Assembly: GCA_964418745.1 (NCBI GenBank)
Contig: CAYQMX010000018.1
Location: forward strand, 1 to 64,000
Source of the DNA: Scleromatobacter sp964418745
GTDB taxonomy: Bacteria > Pseudomonadota > Gammaproteobacteria > Burkholderiales > Burkholderiaceae_C
Direction of reading: 5' to 3'
DNA: 64,000 bases
A program made the position numbers and the translations under genes. The notes below the pieces were generated by a model, which did no database searches, was not told the origin of the DNA, and saw only the letters and a program-made list of their open reading frames with translations. This document shows, piece by piece, positions 1 through 9,000 of this stretch. Each line of letters opens with the position of its first letter. The first letter of the stretch is position 1.

Positions 1-413
1 CGGCCGGGCGCCGAGGCGGCCGCCACGGGGGCCGGGGCCGGCGGCGCCACGGGCACCGGCGGGCGCAACGGCACGCTGGGCGGAGCCACGCCCGCCGGCG
101 CCCCGGCCGGGATGACCGCCGTCGTGCCCGCCGCGACGACGGCCCGCGCGCGCTTCTCGCGCTGCTCGCGCAAGGTGCGCTCGAGCGCGGCGATCACGTC
201 GTCGGAGGCCGGCTCGGACTGCCGCTGCAGCGCCTCCAGGCGCGCATTGAGATCGGCCGCCAGGGCCCGCTGGTCGGCCGGGTACGGCGCGCCGGCGTGC
301 GTCGGCCCCGGATCGACCACGCATCCGGCCAGGCAAGCCAGCGCCAGCAGCGGCGCCGGCAGCCGGCCCCGGGTGGATGCGAATGCGAATGCGGATCGGG
401 AGCGGATCGTCAT
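1..413 (-). CDS. Lipoprotein, partial (3' end beyond the left edge)
   Basis: The frame opens at an ATG at 413 and stays open to the window edge, so only the first 137 residues are visible. The N-terminus is a lipoprotein signal: basic residues, then LPAPLLALACLAGC, with lipobox LAGC and the lipid-acceptor Cys at residue 31. The residue after it is Val, which in the usual +2 rule permits sorting to the outer membrane. Next comes a short charged, probably helical segment (about residues 47-85) and then an Ala/Pro/Val-rich stretch. It follows tagH on the same strand after a 147-base gap, where T6SS loci often carry a lipoprotein gene. The visible part does not look like the beta-sandwich lipoprotein TssJ, so the function is unassigned. 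Confidence 0.72.
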   Translation of the reverse strand, partial: MTIRSRSAFAFASTRGRLPAPLLALACLAGCVVDPGPTHAGAPYPADQRALAADLNARLEALQRQSEPASDDVIAALERTLREQREKRARAVVAAGTTAVIPAGAPAGVAPPSVPLRPPVPVAPPAPAPVAAASAPG

Positions 414-560
414 GAGTCACCCTGCTGCGTTCCTGGCCAGCGACATCGACGCCTGCCGGCGAGGCCGGCCGGCGGCGAGACACGTGGCATCGACCGGACG
501 CGACTCGCCCGCGGTCGGCTGCCTGCATGTCCGGCGAAGCCCGTCGCGTCGCCGGTGTAT

Positions 561-2219
561 TCACTTCTTGCGCCGCAGCTTCTTGCCCTGCTCCGCGTAG
601 GCGCGCGCGAACTCCTGGTTGAGCAGGCGATCGAAATGATCCTCGGCTTCCTTCTCGAGCTCGCCGTACATCGCCAGGAAGCTCTCCCACAACTTGGCCC
701 GGTGCAGTGCCGGCATCACGCTGTCGAGCGCGCCCGACTTCTTGATGCGCTTTTCCACCGTCTCGGGCGAGAACATCTTCAGCGCCGCCAGCAGCGCGGC
801 GCGCGTGCCGGCCATCACGGCCATCTCGTGGGCGCAGACGTCGTTGACGGCGTCGCCGATGGCCTTGGACGGCTGCAGGAACAGCTTGTTGCCGTGCTGG
901 CGCACGTCGACCAGGTAGCGCAGGGCGTCGCGCGCCGAATCGGAGTGCTTGAGCGGATTGTTCTCGCGCGACGCGATCATCGTGCGGTCCTCGATGCGCA
1001 GCTCGTTCTTGAGCTGGGCGCGCATCTCGAGCATCTGGTAGAGCCCGTTGACGGTCAGGTGCAGCAGTTCGCCGACGATGCGGATCGTCTCCATCGGATG
1101 CGCCGTGTCCAGGTCGCCCGGATCGAGCTCCAATGCCTGCGCGAGCACCGCCAGCGCCTGCGCGCCATCGACGCTCTCCGCGGCGGCGGCGCGCGACGCC
1201 GCCGCGACCGGCGCGGGCGCGGCGGCCCGCGGCGGGGCGACGACGTGGGTGCGCGCGGGCACGGTCGGGTCGGCCATCAGGTCGATGTCGAGCGGATCGA
1301 TCGCGGGCGCGGCCGCCGGGGCGCGCGGCGGCGCGACGGCCGCCGGCGGGGGCGCGGCGCGCACCGGGGCGAAGTCCTTGTCGAGCGCCGAGAAGATGTC
1401 GTCGTCGAACGGATCGGGCAGCGTGTTGTTGCCCTGCGCAGGCATGGCCAGGTTGACGTCCTGCTGGCGATAGAGGCCTTGCGCCTGGTCGCTCATCGGC
1501 GCACCGGCCGCGGGCTTGCCCAGCAGGCCGCCGTCGAGGCCGAGGAACGCGTCGAGCGCACTGGCGCCGTTGTCCTCGCGACCGAACGCGGGCGCCCGGC
1601 CGGCGGGCGCCGGCGCGCCGGCGGGACGCGTGCGCGACGCCGACGGCGCGGCATCGAGCATCTGGCCGAGCGCCGTCGCGCTGGGATCGGTCTCGATCTG
1701 GTGCGCCAGCGGCGCCACCGGCGCGGCGCGGCGGGCGGCGGGCACGACAGGCTGGGCCCAGTTGGGCGAGGTGTCGAACTGGGAGTCGCGCGCGCCGGTG
1801 GGGGGCGGCGCCGGCGCCAGCGACGCCATCATGTCGAGGCTGTCGGCGCGCGTGCTGGCCGAGTAGCCGAAGGCGGACAGCGGATCCTTGGCGCGCGATT
1901 CGGCCTGCAGTTCCGCCACGAGGAGGTAGTCCCCGAGCTGGATGCGGTCGCCGTTGGACAGCTCGACCGCCGCGCCGGGCGGCACCGCGTTGTCGTTGAC
2001 GCTGCAGCCGTTGACCTTGGAGATCACCTTGAGCGAATAGCGGCCGTCACGGCAACGGATCTCGAGGTGCTCGCGCGAGATGTAGCGATCCGGGCTCGGC
2101 AGCGGCAGCGAGCACGTGTTGCTGCGACCGATGCGGCCGCCGTTCGCGCCGAAGCGCGCGTGGATGGCTTGCGGTTGGTCGGGCGGGGGGCAACGGAGTG
2201 CGCGGACGACGAGTTCCAT
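561..2219 (-). CDS. tagH: Type VI secretion-associated FHA-domain protein TagH
   Basis: A 552-residue protein with an N-terminal forkhead-associated domain (about residues 1-105) and a C-terminal TagH/ImpI-type helical domain (about 370-552), joined by a Pro/Ala-rich linker. The FHA core shows IGRS (Arg32), SREH (Ser48, Arg49, His51) and NG (70-71), the usual phosphothreonine-binding positions. In T6SS, TagH (Fha) is the cytoplasmic target and adaptor of the PpkA kinase and promotes assembly once phosphorylated. I start it at the ATG at 2219 because the sequence MELVVRALRC begins the FHA fold. The frame could be read from 2315, but those 32 residues look non-coding. It lies 231 bases downstream of the kinase gene. 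Confidence 0.9.
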   Translation of the reverse strand: MELVVRALRCPPPDQPQAIHARFGANGGRIGRSNTCSLPLPSPDRYISREHLEIRCRDGRYSLKVISKVNGCSVNDNAVPPGAAVELSNGDRIQLGDYLLVAELQAESRAKDPLSAFGYSASTRADSLDMMASLAPAPPPTGARDSQFDTSPNWAQPVVPAARRAAPVAPLAHQIETDPSATALGQMLDAAPSASRTRPAGAPAPAGRAPAFGREDNGASALDAFLGLDGGLLGKPAAGAPMSDQAQGLYRQQDVNLAMPAQGNNTLPDPFDDDIFSALDKDFAPVRAAPPPAAVAPPRAPAAAPAIDPLDIDLMADPTVPARTHVVAPPRAAAPAPVAAASRAAAAESVDGAQALAVLAQALELDPGDLDTAHPMETIRIVGELLHLTVNGLYQMLEMRAQLKNELRIEDRTMIASRENNPLKHSDSARDALRYLVDVRQHGNKLFLQPSKAIGDAVNDVCAHEMAVMAGTRAALLAALKMFSPETVEKRIKKSGALDSVMPALHRAKLWESFLAMYGELEKEAEDHFDRLLNQEFARAYAEQGKKLRRKK

Positions 2220-2450
2220 GGCAGTTCGGTAAGAAGACGAATCGATTATCGCCGTCTGAATCCCGCGCGCACGCGCGCCACCCGAAATGGGGAGAAGGTG
2301 CACATCCTTGCGCACGCGCGCCGCGACGGGGCGAGGGTTATCCCGGAACCGCGCCGCGCACGGCGTGCCCGAATGCGCACGCGTCGCGAATGAATCCGTC
2401 GTGCACGCGAGCCACGCGGGGCGTCGCCCGCCCGTCGGCGGCGCAGCGGG

Positions 2451-5400
2451 TCAGTCGACGCCCTTGCACTTGTTGGCTTCCTTCAGGAAGTCCTTGCCCT
2501 CGGCCGCGGTCGGCTTGCGGTAGATCGCGCACAGCCGGGCGCGGGCGCCCGGCGCCCCCATCGCGTCGGCGCGCTCCATCTGGCGGATGCCTTCGGGGAC
2601 GCGGCCGGCCAGGTAGGCCTCGTAGCCCTTGCGGAAGGTGTCGGCGGCGTCCTGCTTGCTGGTGTCGGTGGCCTTGGCCGGCTTGGCGGCCGCAGCGGCG
2701 TCCGCATCGGCCTTGGCCTTGGCGTCGGCATCCGCCTTGGCCTTCGCCTTGTCCGCGTCGGCCTGCGCCTTGGCATCGGCGTCCGCCTTGGCCTTCGCGT
2801 CGCCATCGGCCTTGTGCTGCTGGTCCTGGTCGGCCCGGGCCTTGGCGCGCGCGTCGGCATCGGCCTTCTTGCGGGCGTCTTCGTCGGCCTTGCGCTGGCG
2901 CGCGGCCGCGTCGTCGGCCGGCGGATTGGTCGGCTTGCCGGCGCCTTCGGGGCTGGGCGCCGGGGCCGGCGCGGGTTGGACCGCCGGCGCCTGCACGGCC
3001 TGCGCCGGCGCCGGCGCCGGCGCAGGCGCGGGCGTGGGCGCCACCGGCGCGGGCGCGGGAACGGCGGCGGCACTGGCGGCGGCCGGTGCGGACGGGGTCG
3101 CCTCGCCGGTGGGCGCCGGGGCCGGACGCAGCGCGAACCAGGCGCCTGCCGCCAACACGACGACCGCCGCGCCGGCGATCGGCAGCATCATGCTGCCCTT
3201 CTTCGCGGCCGACTCGGGCGCCGGCGGGGCCGCGTCCACGCGCGCCGACGGTTTGCGCGACTCGGCCGCCGGGGCGGGCGCGGGCGCCTTGTCCTTGCCC
3301 GGACGAACCATCGTCGAGTCGGCGTCCTCGTCGCGCGCAGTGGCGGCCTGGCCGACCATCGTCGCCTCAGGATCGGCTTCGCGCGGCAGTGCCGCAGCGG
3401 AGGCCTCGCGCGCGCGCCGGGCGTCGAGCTCGGCCTTGCGGGCGGCCTCCTCGTCGGCCCTGCGCCGCGCCTCGAAGGCGGCGCGCTCGCTCGCCGTGGC
3501 ATCAGCCTGCGCCTTCGCCTCGACCTGGGCCTGGCGCTTCGCCTCGGCGTCGGCCTTCCTGCGCGCCTCCTCGTCGGACTTGCGCTGCGCCGCCTCGGCG
3601 GCCTTCTGCCGCGCCTGCTCGTCGGCCAGGCGTTTCGCCTCGGCCTGGGCCTGGCGCTTCGCCTCGGCCTCGGCCTTCTTGCGCGCCTCGTCCTCGGCCT
3701 TCAGGCGGGCGGCCTGCGCGGCCTGCGCGGCCTTGCGCTCGGCCTCGGCGCGGGCGGTGCGCGCCGCCTCTTCGTCGGCCAGCCGCCTGCTCTCGGCGGC
3801 GGCCTCCCGCTCGGCCTTCGTGCGCGCTGCCTCTTCGGCCTGGCGCTGTGCCTGGGCCGCCGCCTCGGCGGCCGCCTTCTCATCGGCCAGGCGCCTGGCC
3901 TGCGCGGCGGCTTCGGCCGCGGCCTTCGCCTGGGCCGCCGCCTCGGCCTGCTGGCGCGCCAGTTCCTCGGCCTGGCGACGCGCCTCGGCCTCCTGGCGCT
4001 TCTTCTCCTGCGCGGCGGCCTCGGCCGCCTGGCGCGCCGCCTCGGCGTCGCGTCGCGCCTGTTCTTCGGCGAGGCGCTTGCGTTCGGCGGCGGCCTCGGC
4101 CTGCGCCTTCGCACGGGCCTCTTCCTCGGCCTTCTTGCGCGCGGCCTCGGCCTGCGCGGCCGCGCGGGCGCGCTCGCGGGCGGCGTCGACCTCGGTGCGC
4201 AGGCGCGCGACGAAGCCGGCCTGGGCCTTGAGCTGCGCTTCGATCACGGCCAGCCGCTCGGCCTGCGGCAGCGGCACCTTCAGCGGCTGGGCCTGCACGG
4301 TGGCCAGGCCCTTGGCCACCTGGTCGACGCTGGTGGCCAGCTTGTCGAGCCGGGCCTGGATGGGTGCGATGGCCGGCTCGCCGGCGGCGGCGTCCAGCGC
4401 CTCCAGCGCGCGCGACTCGTTGCCCCAGGCCCCGTCCTGGCCGGCCAGCCGCTTCTCGAGCACCTCGAGCTTCTGCTCGAAGCTGGCGAGCGCCGCCTGG
4501 CCCTCGCGCTCGACACGCTCGACCAGCGCGTCCTGCGTGGTCGCCGCAGCGGCCAGTTCAGCCTGCCGCGCCTCGAGCTCGGCCTGGGCTGCGGGCGTCA
4601 GCGCGTACGACGACTCGACGAACGCACCGATGGCGGTGGCGGCCTCGTGCAGCTTCTGCGCGATGGCGCGCCCGGCCGCGGCGTGCCCGGGGCCGTCGAC
4701 CAGCAGCGTGTCGCGGGCGAACACGCCCTGCCCGGCCGCCAGCAGCGGAGCGGCCTCGGCCAGCAGGGACCGCGCTTTCGCGAGCCATTCGTCGGCCTGG
4801 GCCTGCGCCTCGGCCTCGGCCGCCCGCTGCTCGGCCTCGGCCTGCTGCAGCTCGACTTCGGCACGCTTGAGGTCCTCCTCGTAGCGGCGCTTGGCCTCCT
4901 CGGCGCGGCGCTTGGCCTCCTCGATCGCGGCGCCACGGCCGCCGGCAGCGGAACGCCCGGTCGGACCGGTGGACCCCGTGGCGCCGGTGCCGGTGCCCGT
5001 ACCGGTGTGGGTGCCGCCGGTGGCGGTGCTGCCGGTGCCGGTGCTGGTGCGATCGGCCGGCGGCACGCTGTCCTGCAGCGCCTTCAGCGTGGCCGCCGAC
5101 ATGATCATGGTCGACTCGGACTCGTCCTCGGAGTCGGCCAGGCCCACGGCGGCGGTCAGCTCGCGGCTGAACTCGGCGGCGCTGGCGAAGCGTTCGGCGG
5201 CCGACTTGGCGAGCGCCTTCAGCACCACGGCGTCGATCGCCTCGGGAATGGACGGGTTGTGGCTGGACGGCGGCCTGGGCGCCTCCATCAGCACCTTCTG
5301 CATCACCGCGACCATGCCGCCCGAGAACGGGCGCTCGCCGACCAGGAACTGGTACAGGATGACGCCGGCGGCATACAGGTCGGAGCGCGCGTCGGCCGTC

Positions 5401-5960
5401 TCGCCGCGGATCTGCTCCGGCGCCATGTAGCTGGGGGTGCCCAGCACGGTGCCGGCGTGCGTCTTGGAGGTGGAATCGATGCGGGCGATGCCGAAGTCGC
5501 CCAGCTTCACCGAGCCGTCGTCGGTGACGAAGATGTTGTCGGGCTTGACGTCGCGGTGGACGACGCCGCGGCTGTGCGAGTAGCCCAGCGCGTCGAGCAG
5601 CTCGCCCATCAGGCGCACGATCTGCGACATCGAGAACGGATGGCGGGCGGCGAAGAAGGACTTCAGCTCCTTGCCCTGCACGAACTCCATGACGATGAAG
5701 GACAGGCCCTTCTCCTCGCCGTAGTCGTAGATGCCGACGATGTTCTTGTGGTTCAGCCGCCCGGCCGCCTTGGCCTCGATCAGGAAGCGCCGCGAATGCT
5801 CCTCGGCTTCCTCGTGGTCGAGCTCGTCCTTCTTGATCGTCTTGATCGCCACGACCCGGTCGATGATCGGATCGAATCCCTCATAGACGATGCCCATCGC
5901 ACCCTTGCCGATCGCTCGGCGGATCTGGTACTTCCCCAGTTGTTTGGGTACGTCGCTCAA
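2451..5960 (-). CDS. Transmembrane Ser/Thr protein kinase, PpkA-like
   Basis: A 1169-residue Hanks-type kinase. The kinase domain spans about residues 10-270: glycine loop GKGAMG (18-23), catalytic Lys40, HRDVKPDN with Asp137, DFG (155-157) and APE (180-182), all intact, so it should be active. It is followed by a Thr/Gly-rich spacer, then about 500 residues of Ala/Glu/Arg/Lys-rich coiled coil (about 340-855). A transmembrane helix follows at about 922-942, then an Ala/Pro stretch, a Lys/Ala/Asp repeat region and a C-terminal SEL1/TPR-like segment in the periplasm. Next to tagH, the likely role is the kinase of the T6SS threonine phosphorylation pathway. Motifs with acidic flanks around Thr284, Thr867 and Thr883 could be autophosphorylation sites. 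No partner phosphatase (PppA) is visible in the window. Confidence 0.9.
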   Translation of the reverse strand: MSDVPKQLGKYQIRRAIGKGAMGIVYEGFDPIIDRVVAIKTIKKDELDHEEAEEHSRRFLIEAKAAGRLNHKNIVGIYDYGEEKGLSFIVMEFVQGKELKSFFAARHPFSMSQIVRLMGELLDALGYSHSRGVVHRDVKPDNIFVTDDGSVKLGDFGIARIDSTSKTHAGTVLGTPSYMAPEQIRGETADARSDLYAAGVILYQFLVGERPFSGGMVAVMQKVLMEAPRPPSSHNPSIPEAIDAVVLKALAKSAAERFASAAEFSRELTAAVGLADSEDESESTMIMSAATLKALQDSVPPADRTSTGTGSTATGGTHTGTGTGTGATGSTGPTGRSAAGGRGAAIEEAKRRAEEAKRRYEEDLKRAEVELQQAEAEQRAAEAEAQAQADEWLAKARSLLAEAAPLLAAGQGVFARDTLLVDGPGHAAAGRAIAQKLHEAATAIGAFVESSYALTPAAQAELEARQAELAAAATTQDALVERVEREGQAALASFEQKLEVLEKRLAGQDGAWGNESRALEALDAAAGEPAIAPIQARLDKLATSVDQVAKGLATVQAQPLKVPLPQAERLAVIEAQLKAQAGFVARLRTEVDAARERARAAAQAEAARKKAEEEARAKAQAEAAAERKRLAEEQARRDAEAARQAAEAAAQEKKRQEAEARRQAEELARQQAEAAAQAKAAAEAAAQARRLADEKAAAEAAAQAQRQAEEAARTKAEREAAAESRRLADEEAARTARAEAERKAAQAAQAARLKAEDEARKKAEAEAKRQAQAEAKRLADEQARQKAAEAAQRKSDEEARRKADAEAKRQAQVEAKAQADATASERAAFEARRRADEEAARKAELDARRAREASAAALPREADPEATMVGQAATARDEDADSTMVRPGKDKAPAPAPAAESRKPSARVDAAPPAPESAAKKGSMMLPIAGAAVVVLAAGAWFALRPAPAPTGEATPSAPAAASAAAVPAPAPVAPTPAPAPAPAPAQAVQAPAVQPAPAPAPSPEGAGKPTNPPADDAAARQRKADEDARKKADADARAKARADQDQQHKADGDAKAKADADAKAQADADKAKAKADADAKAKADADAAAAAKPAKATDTSKQDAADTFRKGYEAYLAGRVPEGIRQMERADAMGAPGARARLCAIYRKPTAAEGKDFLKEANKCKGVD

Positions 5961-5980
5961 AGGGCTTCAGGTAAACGACG

Positions 5981-6001
5981 ATGCCCGGAAGATCCGGGCA
6001 T
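5981..6001. other. Perfect 9-bp inverted repeat between tpsA and the kinase gene
   Basis: ATGCCCGGA and TCCGGGCAT are separated by AGA, giving a strong hairpin on either strand. It lies 20 bases upstream of the kinase start and about 80 bases past the tpsA stop. No T-run follows on either strand, so it is not a standard intrinsic terminator. It could end or protect the long tpsA transcript, or lie in the kinase leader. Confidence 0.45.
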
Positions 6002-6083
6002 CCGGGGCCGCCGACGCGAGGTGGAGCGGCGCCCGCAGTTGATGAGACGACGATCCGGGCAGGGCGCCAGCGCCCCGCCAGGA

Positions 6084-9000
6084 TCATTTGCCTGCCTTGG
6101 CTCCCGCAGAACAGGACTTGTCGGCGGCAATGGCCGTGGGCGATGTTACCCGAGAGTCGCAGGCGCTCGCCCCGAGATCGCCCGCGATCTCGTCGATGCC
6201 GGGCGGAACGCGACCGATCGTCGTCACGTAGCCCTTGCGGATCGCGAAGTCGAGGTTCTCCGTGCCGAACGCCGCGTCGGCCGCGTCCTGGGAGGCCGCG
6301 CTCAGGATGTTGGCGATCACCGAGTCGGCGATCGCCGTCGTCTGGCCGAGCACGTTGACGCAGGTCAGGGTGTCGCAGAAGAAGGTCTGCGCCGCCAGCG
6401 AGTCGAGCTGGTGCGGCTTGAGCTGGTGGGTCTGCACCTGGGAGCCGACGCGGAACCAGGCGCTGCTGCCGGAGTTGAACGAGATGAACAGGCCGCTCTG
6501 CCCGGTGACACCCTGCAGGCCGATGATGGCGTCGGGATCGATCACGCCGGGCAGCGGCGTGACCTTGCCGATGTTGCCGCCGCCGGTGCCGGTGGTGTCC
6601 AGCGTGGCCGTGGCGCCGGCCCCCACGTCGAGCGCGCCGAGCTTGTTGACGCCCTGGATCGAGGCGCCCTTGAGCGTGACGTCGCCGGCCGACTTGAGCG
6701 TGCCCTTGAGCAGCACCACCCCGCCGGCGGCCACGGACGAGGCGCCGGCGGACGTCACGTAGCCCAGCGAGGTGTCGCCGCTGGAGGTGACGTCGAGCTT
6801 GCCGCCGACGGCCAGCGGCTGCGCCGCAGTGCCCTGCTCCAGCGTCACCTTGGCGCCGGTCACCTTCAGCCCGCCCTGGAACGTGCCCTGGGCGATGACG
6901 TCGGCGGCCGACTCCAGCACCACGTCGCCGCTGGCGGCCAGCGTGGCGTCGATGGCATGGGCGTCGGTGAGGCGGATCGTGTGGCCCGTGGCGTGGATCG
7001 CGCCCTGGAGGTTGGTGCCCGGCGCATCGAGCAGGATGTCGCCGCTGCCGGCGTTGAACGTCGACAGGCCGCTGACGGCCAGCGCGCCGGCCTGCGTGAC
7101 ACCGGTGGCGGCTACCGTCAACGCGCCGTTGACGGTGGTGCCGGCCGCGCCGAAGTCGACGGCGGTGCCGTTGAGGGTCAGCGCGTTGCTGCTGCCGTCC
7201 ACCGTCAGGGCGCCGGCGGACGTCAGCGTGGCGCTGCCGTTGGCGGCAAGGTGGGCGGTCAGCGGCGCCGAGTCGACCAGCGTGACGCCGGCGCCCGCGG
7301 CCGTGACCGCGCCCGCGAGCGAGTTGGCGGCGTTGCCCAGGTTGACGTTGCCCGCGCCGGCCTGCAGCGCGCTGGTGCCGGTGACGGCCAGCGCGCCGGT
7401 CTGCGCGATGTCGCCGCCGCTGGCGGTGGCCGCCAGGTTGCCGCCGACCGCGGTGGCGCCGCTGCCGAAGGTCACCGAGGTGCCGCTGGCGGTCACGTTG
7501 CCGCTGCTGCTGCCGTCGACCGCCAGCGCCGCGCCCGAGGCGAGGACCGCGCTGCCGACGTTGTTCAGGTGGGCCGCCAGCGCGGCAGCCTGCTCGATGT
7601 CGGCCGTCGCCGCAGCGACGGTGACGCCGCCGGCCAGGTGGTTGCCCTGGCGCGCCAGCGTGACCGCCTGGCCCGCGGCGGCGATCGTCGCCGCGCCGGT
7701 GACGGCCAGGTCGCCCGACTGCGTCAGCGCGCCGGTGCTGGTGGCCGCGAGCGCGCCGCCGACAGTGGTGGCACCGAAGGCGATGCCGGCGCCGGTGGCG
7801 GTCAGGCCGCCCGAGGTGCTGCCGTCGACGGCCAGCGCGCCACCCGCGGCCAGCGTGGCGCTGGCCGCGTTCAGGTGCGCGGACAGCGCGTTTGCGTCGG
7901 CCAGGCCGACGGCGCCGCCGGTGGCCGTGACGGCACCGGTGAAGTCGTTGCCGGCGTTGGCCAGCGTGATCGCGTTGGTGCCGGCAGCGAGCGTGCTCGT
8001 GCCGGCCACCGCCAGCGCGCCGGTCTGGGTGATGGCGCCGCTGCCGCTGGATGCGGCGAGCGTGCCGCCGACGCTGGTCGCGCCGAACACGACGCCATTG
8101 CCGGTGGCCGCCAGGTTGCCGGCGCTGCTGCCGTCGACCGTCAACGGGCCGCCGGCGACCAGCGTCGCGCTGGACGCGCCGGCCAAGTGCACGGCCAGCG
8201 CGTTGGCATCGGCCAGGCTGACGGCGCCGCCGGTGACGCCGACCAGGCCGCCGAAGTCGTTGGCGCCGTTGGCCAGTGTGATGGCGGCGGTGCCCGCATT
8301 CAGGGTGGCCGCGCCGCCCACCGCAAGGCTGCCGGTCTGGGTGATCGTGCCGCTGCCGCTGTTGGCCGCCAGGGCGCCGGTGACGTGCGTGGCGCCACTG
8401 CCGAAGACGATGCCCGAGCCGCTGGCCGACAGCCCCGCGGCGCTGCTGCCGTCCAGGGTGAGCAGCCCCGCCGCCGCCAACGTCGCGTCGCCGGTGGTGG
8501 CCAGGTGGGCCGTCAGGGCGTTGGCGTCGGCCAGGCTCACCGTGCCGCCGCTCGCGGTGACCGCGCCGCCGAAGTCGTTGCCGGCCGTGGCCAGCGTGAT
8601 CGCGCCGGTGCCCGCGGCCAGGGTGCTCGCGCCGGCGACGGCCAGGGTGCCGGCCTGGGTGATGCTGCCGTTGCCCGAATGGACCGTCAGCGCGCCGCCG
8701 ACCGTGGTCGCGCCCGGCCCGAAGGCGACGCCGTTGCCGGTGGCCTGCAGGGCGCCGCTGGTGCCGCCGTCGACGGTCAGTGCGCCGCCGGCTGCCAGGG
8801 TGGCGCCGCTGGCGCCGCCCAGGTGCACGGCGAACGCGTTGGCGTCGGCCAGGCTGACGCCGGCGCCGGCACTGGCGGTGACGAGCCCGCCGAAGTCGTT
8901 GGCCGCGTTGGCCAGCGTGATCGCGCCCGCGCTCGCCGCGAGCGTGCTCGCGCCGGTGACCGCGACGCTGCCGGCCTGCGTGATGTCGCCGGTGGCGGCC

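Noticed and set aside
1..413. TssJ (T6SS outer-membrane lipoprotein) for the partial gene
   Set aside because: The lipobox fits, but the following charged helix and Pro/Ala stretch do not resemble the TssJ beta-sandwich. Left unassigned.
2220..2450. Small open frames between the kinase gene and tagH
   Set aside because: None has a ribosome site, a domain or typical codon use; they are frame shadows in GC-rich DNA.
5981..6001. Intrinsic terminator
   Set aside because: A perfect stem but no T-run on either strand. Kept only as an inverted repeat.
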